A DNA stretch of 64,000 bases from Phylloscopus collybita (GCA_027886175.1 JAJNNQ010000031.1:3744501-3808500), one strand, 5' to 3'. Positions 1-11,215 are shown, counted from the first letter of the stretch. The notes: generated by a model from the letters alone, not told the origin. Translations and numbers: made by a program.

Positions 1-1043
1 TTGAAGAGATATAGTAAGGAGCATTGGTAGGAGTGTACGTGCACCTAAAATCATCCATGGGGGGAAACAGCTTGTCCAGCTGCTGGTGCCTTTAATTCAA
101 TTCTGACCTGAAACCCCTCAAATGACCCAGAGACGAGTCAGGAAATTTCCCCAGAAACATTTTTAAAACATAAATCGGGGTGGGAGTGACAACACGGAGA
201 ACACTTTCATTGCAAGGGAAAAGGAAAAAAAAAAAATCTCTCTCTGGTTTTTTGACAGCTCTAATAACCCAGTCTAAGATTTGGGCTTGGAAAAGGGCCA
301 GTTGGCCAAGCCTCTATCCACAGACAGGCTGGAGATGATGCTGATAGTCAGAGGGAAGCAAACAGAAGACCTGGCAAGTCCAATGCCACCCCTGACGAAG
401 GGGATGTCTGCCAGCTCCTGGGTAAATCTGCACTTTAGGTGTGCAGCAGTCTCTGGGTTGTGCCTCTGCTTCTCCTGGAATCTGATCCAGTCAGCAGCCA
501 CCCGCAGAACGGCAGCAGTTTCCCAGATATTGGGCAATTCTGTACACAAGGAAACTATGCTGCAGCAGCTAATTGCTTTGGAAACTATGCTGCAGCGGCT
601 AATTGTTTCAAATCATCGGGGATTTTCTAAATATCTTTGTAACCCTTGTGTTTCTGTAGATTTGAAAATATCCCGAAGTCGCCGAAAGAAAAACGCGTTT
701 TCCCCGGGGCGGTGATAAGAAATAACTGGGGCAATTGATGGACTCTGAAACTTCCAGATGGACATCAAAATGTCAGCTTTGCACCCAGATTCCTCACTGC
801 TGATTTCACCTCCATTAACTTGGTCAGGAGTCAGTGGGAAAAGTAGGGTGACACTAAGAAAGCCAGGGAAAAGGAAATTTGATCTGGTCCCAAGCAGGGA
901 GCACAGGGGCTACTGTGTAACTGTAGAATTTATATTCACCATTCAGACTAAAGCCAAACAAACAAACAAAAAAATGTCCATGTTAATAAATCTTCCACAA
1001 AGCTGTCCATTGGTCTCACAAAGGCATGACAACATCTGAGGGG
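1..1043. other. Upstream flank, no gene seen
   Basis: This is unique sequence of mixed composition. It holds a 30-bp tandem duplication (listed separately) and a short AAAC run near 956-973. Open frames here have no recognisable domain and no splice-site support. It lies more than 7 kb upstream of the probable ZEB2 promoter. Confidence 0.55.
550..609. repeat. 30-bp tandem duplication
   Basis: Two adjacent 30-base units (550-579 and 580-609) both begin GGAAACTATGCTGCAGC and differ at two or three positions. Each carries CTGCAG and AATTG. It is a local duplication of unknown meaning, and copy number could be polymorphic. Confidence 0.85.
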
Positions 1044-1061
1044 CACTGGATGATGTTCTTG

Positions 1062-1183
1062 ATGTCCTGGAAGTGTCCAAGGTTGGAGCACCCTGGGATA
1101 GTGGGAGGTGTCCCTGCCCATGGCAAGGGGTGGAATGAGATGAGCTTTGAGGTTCCTTCCACCCAAACCATTCTGGTATTCTC
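1062..1183 (+). mobile_element. CR1 LINE 3' end, degraded
   Basis: The stretch reads like the 3' untranslated end of chicken-repeat-1: a CTGGAAGTGTCCAAGG-like start, then GTCCCTGCCCATGGCA, then CCTTCCACCCAAACCATTCT. The order and spacing match the CR1 tail. It is diverged and 5'-truncated, as almost all avian CR1 copies are. Open frames across it, including those on the minus strand, are by-products. Confidence 0.85.
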
Positions 1184-1496
1184 AGAGCAGGGGATGCCTT
1201 CACCCCAGGGCTGTTGCTGGGTGACCCCAGGCCAAGAAGGGATGTCTCCCCTTACAAAGAGTTGTGGGAGCATCTCAGGGATGTTTGCTTTCTCTCCTGC
1301 TTTTAGGACAAAAAAACCCCAGAGGTTTTACCCCAGTTCCCACCCTGTCATTTTGCAAAGAACTTGCTGGCATTGCCACTACCCTGATGGCCAAAGCAGT
1401 GGCAGTTTTGGCCACTGGGCTCAGAGCTTGGCCCTCCATGTGACAAGGATTTGTCAAGCTTACCACTCTTGCCCTCACGAATTCAACCCCTCCTAG

Positions 1497-1528
<32 letters not shown>

Positions 1529-2399
1529 AAAAAGAAAGAAAAACAGAATCTGTTATCACTGAGCATATGCAACTGCTAAACATCCTATTCAGTATAACTT
1601 CAGCCTGTTCTGAGAACTGAGTTTCACAGTTTCTTTATGCAGTATCTGTCTGTCAGATATTGCCCACTACATTACCATAGTTTATATAATATACTTCCAC
1701 CAAAAAAAAATTATTTGGGGCATATTTTTTACTCCTTGCTGTGGAAAAAAAAGATGTTAAAAGCTTTTATGTTCACTTTACACTGCATATGTCCTGTGTT
1801 CCTTATATTAATGGCACTAAGGAAATTTAAACACTGTGATGAATTTGTGCCTCCATTTTGATGTCATTTTCTCTAATCTGCTAAATATAAATGGTGCATA
1901 AATTTTAGATATTTCTAGAGCAACCTTAGTTTTTCAGTATGACATCAAGGAGCCAACAGGCCATACATGGAATATTTGGGCTCAGTGTACATTTAAAAGG
2001 GCCACTAAATAAAATTCTCCAAATCTTTGATTTCTTGATAAATCAAACTCTCACAGAAGTGAAGGCAACCCCTCGGGTGCCAGGGCGGGCAGTATTGCTG
2101 TAACAGCTAACCCATGGCCAGAGGCAGTGGAGCAAAGGCTACTTTTTTTTTTTTTTTTCATTCCTTTATTTAATTTTTCTACCTTATTGGTTCTGGTTTT
2201 GTCCAGCTGCCCCTTCCTCCTTTCTGTTCCCTCTGTGGCTGAGCTGTGCTCACACCAACCCAGCGCCGAGCGGGGTTGCACAACAAGCACCATCCCTTGC
2301 ACCCCTTTGCTGGCCAACTTATAACTGCTCTGCACTTCTCTTGTTCCTTTATCACCACCAGCTACTGCGAGGTGAGGCCTCCAGGGCCCATGATTCAGG
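1184..2399. other. Upstream flank with A/T homopolymers
   Basis: No gene is recognised. A run of 29 A lies at 1497-1525 and a T run at 2139-2158. The 1560-2060 part is AT-rich and unique. The 2200-2400 part is more GC-balanced, but I cannot assign it. Confidence 0.5.
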
Positions 2400-3080
2400 C
2401 ATGTTAAAATAAATCAAGAAAATACTGCTGTTGGCCCAGTGGGAGGACGCAGTTAAAATTTGTATTAAAAATTTTTGATGGTTTAAACACCTCAAATTGA
2501 AGCAACTTTTGATCTTCTCACCAAGTGTCATATAAACAAGACAGGAGCACTGTGTACCTGAGATATTTCTTTATGGTTTCCTAGCTTGGCCTCACATGGG
2601 TTTAGTTATTGCAGGGGAGCTCACCACTGTATATAAGAAAATGAGGCCTAAATGTGCTCATATCCAGAGGATTCACCACCTTATTAATGCATATATGTCA
2701 TGCATAGATTATTAACAGCTTCATAACTAGATAGGAACTTGCATTTCAATAAACAGACTTTTACAAGTGCAAAGGAAAAAAAAGTTTTGCATTAGGATGT
2801 TACTTACTTCGTGTCTTTGTCCTGGGAGAATGCAACTAAAGAAACCACATTTAAAATCAGACATTAGATATGCAAATATGTGTTCAGATCAGAGATACGA
2901 AAATTATTCAAATGATTAATTATTCATCATAAAAATGTCAATTAATAATTCTGAAGCATAATAGGCATCTTTCTAATGCATCTTTATTTTTCAAGCCTAA
3001 ATACTGTTGAATCTGTGTTCAATTGCATTCTAACAAGTTTTTAAAAATTCAACAAAGTAAACAACCAACTATAAACAAAA
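2400..3080. promoter_or_regulatory. Candidate conserved non-coding block
   Basis: AT-rich unique sequence with dense homeodomain-like TAATTA and ATTAAT words and an ATGCAAAT POU octamer near 2870. It has no low-complexity bulk and no coding potential. This texture is typical of the conserved non-coding elements around developmental transcription factor genes such as ZEB2. Conservation itself was not measured. Confidence 0.35.
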
Positions 3081-5029
3081 GTGAGCCGTGAATTTTAATC
3101 GCTGCCAACTGAGCCAAGGAACGTGGCCCAACTTCAGCACTGATCCCAGAAGAGAAGGAAAAGCATCCCCAGCTCATGGTGTGGGACAGTGGATGGAGGA
3201 AGCTTGTCCCTCACTGCTCTCTGCCCAACGAGGAAAGAAATTTTGGGACCTGTGGATGCAGTTCCCCTGCTGCAGACAGACAGGCAGGCAGAGGTTGTGA
3301 ACGGCAGCTGAGCAGCTCTAGGCCGTCAGAAGTGGCTTTATAAATGACAAAATTAACAAAAACATATGAGGAGATTCACTTTTAACGTTCAGGGACTCAC
3401 ACAAGATCAAATATTACAGTGATCTGCTGGTTAGAAATGCCCAGGGATAGATAAATTAAAGCCAGACAACCTTTTCCCTTGCTTTTGGCTTCTATCCTAT
3501 CCCTACATGGGTTTTCCGCAGAGGAACTCGAAAACTTTGGGAATGTTGATTCAAAAGGTTTCTTCCCAAATACCTCATCAGCGGGTGGGGAGAGAGTCAT
3601 TCCCTGACCCTTTCTTCCTCTTCTCTGTGCCCTCTCCTCCATGTGGAAATTGGGGAAAAAAAAAAGGCTTTGCTTTCTAAATCTTAGTTTATAGGGACAC
3701 CTGTACTGAGCAAAAGCATCCAGCAGCATCTTGGGCCCACATGGGGCCTTCCCTGCTTGTGAAAATTATCCCAGCCTGTCTTATCCTCTACTGCCACAGG
3801 TGACTGCAGAAAATAATCCCCCTGGCATCTTTTTTTTTGTTTGATTTGGGGGTTTTTTGTTCATTTGGGGTTTTTTTTGCAACCTCAGAATTCTTTCTCA
3901 AGGCAAGGACATCTTCTACACCCCAGAGATAGGAGCATGAGAAGCAGCCAGAACCCACAGGGATCCCAAATCTTGCAGGAGCAGCTCCCTCAGCGGAGCA
4001 GGGCTGTGGGGAGGGAAGGATGGTCTCCCCAGGCTTGGCTGCAAGTGGGCACATCTCATCTGGGTCCCCTACATGGGGATGTTTAATCCCTGATGTAGGA
4101 AGGGTTCCACACTTCAGGGAAAATTATCAGGAGTTCTGTCTCTGAAAGACATGAAGGAAAAGCCTCAGAGCAGCTGAAGTGTATTTTAGAGGTGTTAAAC
4201 CTCTGCCTTCACCAACCTCTAAAACGTATCAGTCAAAACTCATCAGCCAGAACATCTTTGCTCCTGTTCCCTCAGTTTTCCTCCTTCCACGTGGTGGGCA
4301 AGAAAACACAGTCCCTGTTACTCATCCTCCACCGGGGAAACAGCAAACACACCAACATAAATAAGGCAGTGAATCATCCCCTCAGCCCATTCCACCAGGT
4401 CCCCATAAAGCCACCACGGCAGAAGGGCTCAGCAGAAGGCTCAGGTCCTCCAGGGCCTGTGCCCCAAAGTTCTCCTTGGTGGCTGCTCACCTCCCCTCCC
4501 CTCTCAATCAGAGAGTGGGTCACAGGGAGGTCTCTCCCTGCACAACCCCTTTCCCATGACAGGGTCTGTCCCTGGCAGCAGGATTTGCCCTGGCTGGCCC
4601 TACAGTGATGGGAACAAGGGGTTATCTCCAGGGGGCTTATCTTCATCACAGTAAGGTTTAGTGGACAAAGAAAAACCAATGGAGGCGAGAGAGCTTCTCC
4701 TGTGGCTTTAACCAGGTGGATTTGCACCAGGATCAGGCCATCCTCATCTCAACTTGTGACATTTCCATGCAGGAAAACCTGAGGAAAAGAGGAGAAACCT
4801 GCCCTTAAAATCATCTCCAATCTACGGTGCTTGGGAGCTATACACAAGGAAGGAGCTGGGGTTTGTGAGGAGATTTTGGCTCTGCTTGCTTTTGAACTGA
4901 TGGGGTGGGGTGTGGGGGGGGGATAGGATTTGCAAAAGTTTTAAAATAGAGCAGGGAGTAGGATCTGCATGGGGAGGCTGATGGAGCAGGGACAGGGATC
5001 CGGGCTGCCAGCACCACCCCAATAAAGGC
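3081..5029. other. Upstream flank, nothing assigned
   Basis: Mostly unique, moderately GC-balanced sequence. Open frames on both strands near 3.4-3.7 kb and 4.2-4.7 kb lack domains, homology I recognise or paired splice signals. A G-rich run lies near 4908-4922. Confidence 0.45.
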
Positions 5030-5960
5030 AGGATCTATAGCCTGTCATTATTTCCATCTCCTAAAGAAGCTGCACGCCCGTTATTAGCGCAGAGCCGGGC
5101 AGGAAATCATCGCCTGGATTAAGGTTAAATTCCATCTCAGAAGGGCTTAGCTGATTGCTAAATGTTTATGTCCAGCGTCCAAAAATTAAAAACAAACAAA
5201 CAAAAAAACACCCCTCGACAAACACGCCCACATCTCACATTAAAAGAACATCTAATGATGTTGGGGGCTATGTCAGTCCTGCCAAGACCCGAGCAGCAGT
5301 TTTCTCCCTCCGATGCAAACCCTGCGGAGGGAGAAACACCATAGCTGGGGAAGCTGTGAGATTGAGGGCTGAAAGAACAGCCAGCAAAAAAAAAAAAAAA
5401 AAAAAAAAAATTATGAATAGGGGATTATCTGACAATGCCGACGTGTTTCCTTAAAGCCCCTGAGCATCATCACACGCTCTGAGGGTTTGTTTTTCCAGCG
5501 TGGCTGCAGATAAATATATTTTATTGATACACCATCGACAGCACTCCTGCCTGCTGCGAGTCAGGCTGCAGCCTCTCGTAATCTCCAGTTCATCCCCTTG
5601 CTTTGTAATCTGGAAATGTAGGAACAATATGTGAGGGGTTTGTGATGGGATTAATTTATTTTGAGGACTTGGTGGTCGGTTTTTAGGTTTTCTCCTTTTT
5701 CTCCTAGAAAACGTGGGTGAGTGGAAATCGAGCAAGTCAGTAATTAGCATTCACTTTTTTCCTTTTCCTTTCTTTTTATCATATGCATCTAAATTCAGTT
5801 TAGCTCTTTAAGGAATTGCCAGACTGCCCTTGATTTATAGGCAGTGCCTTCTGGATCTGAGAGGATCTAATTCAAACTAATAATACTTGAATCTGATTTC
5901 AGGATATTTGCGCCGTGCTATATATTTCATTAAGATATCATCATTCTGCGTGGTGTGTGT
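5030..5960. promoter_or_regulatory. Candidate conserved non-coding blocks
   Basis: Two unique stretches (about 5030-5170 and 5480-5960) flank a 25-base A run at 5386-5410. They contain GATTAA, TAATTAGC, ATTTATAGG and TATATATTTCATTAAG type words and little simple sequence. They are candidate distal promoter or enhancer sequence about 3 kb upstream of ZEB2 exon 1. Confidence 0.35.
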
Positions 5961-6098
5961 GCATGTGTGTGATATGTCTCTGTGCATCCAGGTACATTTA
6001 GGCACGGAGAAGTCAAACATCCTGCAGGAAAAATCATGATGCCTAATTTAGAGGACAGTGGCAAGAAAACTTTTGACCAAACCGCCATGGCTCGTGGC

Positions 6099-6117
6099 GG
6101 GGGGGGGGGGGGGGGGG
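6099..6117 (+). repeat. Uninterrupted G19 tract
   Basis: Nineteen consecutive G bases directly follow CTCGTGGC. Such a tract can form quadruplex structures and is prone to sequencing and assembly error. A second G-rich run lies at about 6475-6510. The surrounding 6190-6640 part is GC-rich with scattered CpG, but shows no gene. Confidence 0.9.
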
Positions 6118-6639
6118 AGGAAAACAGAAATACGAATAAAAATAAGAAATATAAACGATGCTAATAATAATAATAATTAAAAACGCTAGGGCAGCTCGTT
6201 CCCACCTTTGCCTAGCTGGGGATTGCAGCCTGCCTCTCTCTCCCTGCTCCTCCTGCAGCTCGGGGCTGAGGAGGGGGACACCCCGAGGTGCCACTTCCCA
6301 GCCCGGGAGGGCGTTCGGATGCCCCTGCCCGGAGCGCCCCCCCCCGTGCGCTGCCTCCCCCGCGTCTCGCAGGGGCACCCACTCCCGTCTAACTAAGAGA
6401 TGACAAAAAAAAAAAAAAAAAACCCACACCAACCCATCGGTGGCTCCGATGAGCTGCAAAGACACCCTGAGCGGGGTGGGGGGGGGGGGACGAGGGGAGG
6501 GGGGTCCCTTCCTTCCTTTGCGATGCTGAAGCCTCAGGGAGGTGTTTCCCTGAGCGGGACCACTGCGGAGCGCGATCCCATCGCTGTTGCTCGCCCTCCA
6601 CTCCTGGCTCTAGGCACGCCTTCAATGCACAGTTCAAGA

Positions 6640-7079
6640 GCAGTTTGTCTGAGCTGAATGTAAGTAAAAAGTGCAGTGTGAGAGCAGCGTGCCGTTTGTT
6701 TCGGTTTTCTTCGGGAAGGGGAGAAGGAAAAAAAAAATAATAATAAAAAAATAAAGTGCTGAACTCTTGTCAGAGCAGGGAAATTGTTTCGCCAGCTCTT
6801 CAACGCGGCCCTTTGGGCAACCCCACGTTTACCTCGGGAAAAGGACCGTGCCCTGTGGGCAAGAGGCGAAGTTGCTCTTTGCAGTGAGATTATTTCGAGC
6901 TCCTTCAGGAGGAAGGGACGGCTGTGGGTTGTGCCGGGAGCTGGGCATGAGCGGCGGGAGCCTCAGCCGGATCTGCCCCCTTCGCTCAGCATCCCCGGCT
7001 CGCTCTGCCTTTACTCACTCCGGTGTTACTTCTCGATTACGTGCGGTGTAAACCGGCTTTCTGATTAACAAACCGGCAG
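6640..7079. other. Proximal upstream flank
   Basis: Unique sequence with a short A-rich run near 6727-6755. No gene or repeat family is recognised. It lies 1.2-1.8 kb upstream of the first CpG island. Confidence 0.45.
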
Positions 7080-7345
7080 AGCGCTGGTTAAGAACACTTA
7101 AACTTCAAAAAAAAAAAAGAGAAAGAACTATCCCCCTGGGAAGTGGGCTCTGAATTGGTTAATAATGTGCAGTACTTGCTAAATTGCTGACTTCCAGATG
7201 TGGAAAATATCTTTCTTGTTTAGGACCTACGTAACCTGATTGGATTACGACAGAAGCGTCACATTGGAAGGCTTTTGAGTGATGATTTAATTAACCATAC
7301 AGTAGAAAGCTGTATTTGCCAGGAAACCCCTTCCATATTTGCATA
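7080..7345. promoter_or_regulatory. Candidate proximal regulatory block
   Basis: Unique sequence with words such as GATTGGATTAC, GATTTAATTAACC, CTGATTAAC and ATTTGCATAACCAAT. The CCAAT-like and homeodomain sites, the lack of simple repeats and the position about 600 bp upstream of the CpG island suggest a conserved promoter-proximal element. This is inferred, not measured. Confidence 0.4.
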
Positions 7346-7379
7346 ACCAATCCCTTCAGTGCAAAGGTGGAGTCTGGGC

Positions 7380-7765
7380 TTCTTTTTTTTTTTTTTCTTT
7401 CCCTTTTTTTTTTTTCTCTATATGTAATTTTATTTTAATTTTAATACTTGAAAAAAAAAGTGAAAAACTTGCAACCTCCCTGAAGTTCAGCCCCACGCAT
7501 TACTCGTCCACGCTGTCTCTCTGCTCATCCAGCTACTTCCAAGAAAGAGCAGAGCCAGGAAAAGAGCCCATCTCACCCCTGATCCATATCTGTGAACAAA
7601 ACAGATAGACTGTAAGATCTCAGCACGTTTGGTTGATTTTTTTTTTTTTTCCATCAGATTTAGCTGACTATTCAAATAACCTGGATGAGCGCTGAAATGA
7701 AAGGGGGGGGGGGGCGGGGGGGGAGAGAGAGAAGAAAAAAAAAGAAAAAAAAAAAAAAGAAAACC
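7380..7765. repeat. Homopurine/homopyrimidine cluster
   Basis: The cluster contains T runs at about 7382-7416 and 7638-7650, a G-rich run at about 7702-7724, then (GA)n and A-rich sequence to 7759. Unique DNA lies between the runs. Such tracts exclude nucleosomes and can form triplexes. They mark the upstream edge of the CpG-island promoter. Confidence 0.75.
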
Positions 7766-7999
7766 AAAAGAAACGCGTGAAGGATAAAAATAAAACCGCA
7801 CCAAAACAAGCCAGGAGCTTATTTGCAGTACCCGAACAGAGTTTAGTTTCTAGGCTTTATGTTAGGGTAAGTTTTCCTCACCGCAAGAGGCGAGAGCCCG
7901 GAGCGGCGCTGGCCGCGGGACGGTGCGGAGCAGGACGCGGCCCTGGCCGGCTCCGCGGGGACCCCTCCGGGGGGGGACGGGGATGGTGGGGGGGGGACA

Positions 8000-8310
8000 C
8001 ACAGCCAGGGATCCCGCCCGAGGATGGCAGAACCGGCAGGGATCCAGCCTGGGGGCAGGGGATCCGGCGGGATCCTGCTGGGGAGGGGGCGGGGGATTCC
8101 GCCCGGGGGAGGGAAAGGGATGCGGCGGGCGGGGGTGGGTGGGGGGGACACACACACACGGGCAGGGATGCTCCGCGGGGAGGGGGGGGATGCGCCCCGG
8201 GGGTGGCAGAGATGCGGGTTGGGAGCGGGGGGGAGGGCAGGGTTGCACCCGCTGGGCAAGGGGCTGCAGCCCCCCGGGGATAGGGGGGGGTGGGATGCGC
8301 TGGCGGGGCG
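8000..8310 (+). repeat. Degenerate G-rich minisatellite-like array
   Basis: Irregular units built on CAGGGATCC, GGGGGA and GGATGCG words recur every 20-35 bases, with a GGGGGGGACACACAC variant at about 7989 and 8145. The units are too diverged to fix a period by eye. The array lies inside the CpG island on the promoter side of exon 1. Confidence 0.5.
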
Positions 8311-8333
8311 CGCTGAGTTTCCGCGGGGCGCGG

Positions 8334-8396
8334 AGCCGAGCGGAGCGGAGCGGAGCGGCGGGGCGGGGGGCGGGCGCGGGGCGGGGGGCGGGCGGG
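8334..8396 (+). promoter_or_regulatory. GGAGC pentamer array and G-quadruplex motif
   Basis: Four to five copies of CGGAG run from about 8338 to 8358. They are followed directly by G runs of three to six bases separated by one to three bases (8360-8396), which satisfies the usual four-run quadruplex pattern several times over. It sits at the likely transcription start edge. Confidence 0.7.
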
Positions 8397-8419
8397 AGGA
8401 GGTGGAATTGCATTTCTGC

Positions 8420-8849
8420 CGCTAAAGCGTTCGCGGAGACTTCAAGGTATAATCTATCCCAGATCCTTTCCCAGAGAGAAACTTGGCGATCACGTTTCCA
8501 CATGATGCTCACGTTTGGTGCTCTCCAATTATCCCTCCCCACAAAGATAGGTGGCGTGTGTTGCAGGGTCTCTCCTCTCGCTCGTACAGAAAAGAAAAAG
8601 AAAAAAATGTCATTAGAAGAGGCGTAACACGTCAGTCCGTCCCCAGGTTTGTGTTTCCTGGAGTGGCAGAAAGAGATCAGTCCTAACCTGCCCAGCAGGA
8701 ATAACGGTCCTTCCGACAACTCTTTGCAAGGCTTTTTACAATTTCTCCAGGAGCTGCATCTCCCTTCACCTTTTCTCCTCCACTTCGCGGCTTCTTCATG
8801 CTTTTTCTTCTCACCATTTCTGGCCAAAACTACAAACAAGACTTCGCAG
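8420..8849 (+). other. ZEB2 untranslated exon 1 (5' end approximate)
   Basis: The 3' boundary is a textbook splice donor, TTCGCAG|GTAGGTTC, with the last exon base at 8849. The segment around 8484-8560 (CACATGATGCTCACG, ATTATCCCTCCCCACAAAG, AGATAGGTGGCG) resembles the leader of mammalian ZEB2 mRNA as I remember it; an alignment is needed. The 5' end is only estimated from the CpG-island edge. The exon has upstream ATGs: a 41-codon frame from 8502, and another ATG at 8798 that stays open through the donor. AGGTG at 8549-8553 is the complement of CACCT, the core bound by ZEB proteins, so autoregulation is possible. The exon encodes no ZEB2 protein. Confidence 0.7.
8502..8627 (+). other. Upstream ORF in ZEB2 exon 1 (41 codons)
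   Basis: Tandem ATGs at 8502 and 8505 open a 41-codon frame that closes at a TAA at 8625-8627. It ends well before the donor, so it would lie wholly in the leader. The predicted peptide has a five-lysine run near its end and no known domain. Its likely role, if any, is to restrain scanning ribosomes. Conservation of the frame would decide whether it is more than chance. Confidence 0.45.
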
Positions 8850-9154
8850 GTAGGTTCGGAATTTAATTCCATTTTCTCCCTTTTTTTTTTTTTTCCCCCT
8901 CTTCTCTTCTCATTTCTTTTTTTTTCCTCACACTACCTCACGCATCAGCGGGCTTATTTCCTTTCGAGAGTATTTTAATTTTTCTGGATTGTTTATACTT
9001 GGGGCGAAAAAAAATCTTTTTCTATTTTTTTTTTTTAATTTTTTTTTTTTCAATCTTTTTAACCGAAACCTGAAGTCACTCCAGCACCGCTCCAGGAAGG
9101 GGTGAGCAGTTTCGGGGTGCTCGGGGCTGTGCCACCACCACCCCTGCTCCCCTT

Positions 9155-9163
9155 ACCTGTCAG
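9155..9163 (-). other. Strong splice-donor match on minus strand
   Basis: Read on the minus strand this is GGCTGACAG|GTAAGG, an almost perfect donor. An exon using it would lie at higher coordinates, towards ZEB2 exon 2, and run antisense to intron 1. That is the arrangement of the ZEB2 antisense transcript known in mammals. A single site of this kind can arise by chance. Confidence 0.3.
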
Positions 9164-10109
9164 CCAGGTACGGGAGGTGCCTTTTAAAACGCAGCAGCAA
9201 AAGTTTTAGTGTTAGGAAAGGACTTCGTCCTTCTGAAAAAAAAAAAAAAAAAAAAAAAAAAAGAAAGAAAGAAAGAAAAAAAAAACCCTGAAAGATTCCC
9301 CCACCCACCTCCTGCTCTTTTTATTTCAGATTTTACATCTGAGCTCTGAAAGTTTGCAGGTACCTGTTAATGCTTTGCATGCCCTGAGCATGCAGAGCCA
9401 GCCCGGCCGGGCACCGCTGGAGCCCCAGCCCCGGGCAGGGCTCCCCGGCAAAGGATGTGTTTCCCCAAACAGAAAGTTTTGTTGTTTTGTCTGCTTAGTT
9501 GGTTTCATTTCTATATTTTATTTTGTGAAGCTGGGTGAAGTAACACCTTAGCTTCTGGGAGCCTAAAGCAAGAAGTGAAAGTACAGACTGGAACTTAAAA
9601 GTCGTTTACCAAAAGGAAAAAAAAAAATAAATAAAATTAATACTTTTTTTAAAAAACGCTTGCCGGTCCTCTGGGAAGAAAAGCGTCCTCGAAATGTGCA
9701 GGTTTAAAATTATTGACAACTTTTTTTTTTTTCTTTGCGGGAGGCTGGAGAGTAGGGAAGGGAGTGAAATGCATTTAAAACAATTCACCACTGGTGGTTT
9801 TGCATGAAAACGCCAATTGCCGAGGCAGGCTGAGGGTCTGGGCTCGCCTCGGTGCCTGTCCTCCCTCCCCGCCGGATCTCCTCTCCTGGCAGATCTGCCG
9901 CGGTGATGCCACCATTGCCCACCCCAGCCTCGGGAATCACTGGCAAATACTAAAGTTTCTAGAGCATTTCTCAGCCTCTTCTTTGCTCAGCCACATTCAT
10001 CCACATCCACAGAGGCACCCATTCCCTCTGTCCAGGCGGAATCCCAGGCAGGAGAGTGTGAGTAAACACGCTGACCCCACACACACTCTCTCAATCTCCC
10101 CATCCTCTT

Positions 10110-10117
10110 ACCTGCTT
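10110..10117 (-). other. Second strong minus-strand donor match
   Basis: The minus strand reads CCAAGCAG|GTAAGAGG, again close to consensus. With the match near 9157 it gives two candidate donors for antisense transcripts starting in the exon 2 CpG island and running across intron 1. No matching minus-strand acceptor could be confirmed by eye. Confidence 0.3.
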
Positions 10118-10319
10118 GGGGATTTATTATTTTTTTTTTATTTATAGCCGAGCAGGTTTTGTAACAGCAAACGCCTGAGGAGAGAGTTCAGGCAGAATAA
10201 AAAGACCCAACAGCAGCACACTTCACTGCTCAGTCCTGGTGTGTGAAGCTCCAGCAAAGTAAAAAAGACACAAGGGAGGGGAAAGAGGAAAAGGGGGAAA
10301 AAAATCATCTCACTCTGCT

Positions 10320-10660
10320 TAAAATATACGTGTCTATATCTATTATTGAAATTGTTGAGTCAGGCAATAATTTTTTAGGTTTTATGTAAAACTCCCAGTG
10401 CAGGAGAAGACAATAGATGCGAAGGCGAGGGGGCATCCTGCTCAGGAGAGCAAGGGTTAATTGCCCTTGTTTTACAGTTTGCATCTGTTACATCTTTTAT
10501 AGCCCCCTGTTTAAACTAATCCTCAAGTCAAAGCATCTTTAAAGCTACAGCATCTTCCTCGAGATGGACTGAGTTTCAGGAGCGTTCTTGCAGCAAAGCA
10601 AACGCTCCTGCCCCTCTCTCCCTTTGACAGATAGAGCCTCCTGCCCAGCCCGGGCACACA
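10320..10660. promoter_or_regulatory. Candidate conserved block in intron 1
   Basis: Unique sequence with GCAATAATTTTTTAGG, an imperfect palindrome CAAGGGTTAATTGCCCTTG near 10450-10469, and TCAAAG words. It has no coding potential. It is a candidate intronic enhancer or part of the leader-intron regulatory sequence. Confidence 0.35.
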
Positions 10661-11089
10661 GGCACACACAGTAGGTCTAAAAGTTTACAAGTTGCTTTTA
10701 TTTATTTTTATTTTTTTTTCTTAAAACCAAAAAGAAAAAAAAAAAAAAAACCACCCCAAAACCCAACTGAAAGGCTCTGAAAACTCTGACAGCGGTAGTT
10801 TTGATTTCTGTTTCTTTTCTGAGAAGGAGAGAAAAAAAAAATGACACTCTGAAGCTTTGTTTAACTAAGGGGCAGGGGAAACCCTGAATATTGTCAAACT
10901 GACAAAAAAGGTGACAGAGGTTTATAATTACACTCCTCGTTGTTAGGGGGTGGGGGAGGCATCCGTGCTGATCTTTACCCCAAAAGGACAGGGGAGAGCC
11001 ATGTTTCCCTCTCCTCTTATCACTTTGCTGGAGTGCACTTTGGGAGGGGAGGAAAATGAAGGCAGGAGAAGGGTAGGATTTCGCTCGAA

Positions 11090-11215
11090 AAGAAGTTCTC
11101 GTGTCAAATTAAAGTACTTTTAGGAGGAAATGGTCCGCCTAGCATTGAGTCAAACAGCCTACTGTAAAAGCTGTGCATTCCCTCATACGGTCATGAGTTA
11201 TGACTCATTTGAGAT
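11090..11215. promoter_or_regulatory. Candidate element with AP-1 palindrome
   Basis: A 16-bp perfect-arm palindrome, ATGAGT-TATG-ACTCAT, lies at 11193-11208 and contains an exact AP-1 site, TGACTCA, at 11201-11207. TTGAGTCAAA near 11145 is a second AP-1/MAF-like half site. The block is unique sequence that ends where the CT microsatellite begins, about 400 bp before exon 2. Confidence 0.45.

Larger units (their letters stand above)
7862..8420. promoter_or_regulatory. CpG island, probable ZEB2 promoter
   Basis: G+C content and CpG density rise sharply here, and no TATA box sits in an obvious position. The island ends at the start of the recognised ZEB2 untranslated exon. Vertebrate ZEB2 is transcribed from CpG-rich promoters and has alternative untranslated first exons, so this is the best candidate for the main start region. 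The exact start site cannot be read from sequence. Long open frames on both strands are composition artefacts. Confidence 0.7.

Noticed and set aside
7862..8872. 336-codon minus-strand open frame over the first CpG island
   Set aside because: Proline/arginine-rich composition artefact of CpG-dense DNA. It overlaps the ZEB2 exon 1 on the other strand and has no recognisable domain.
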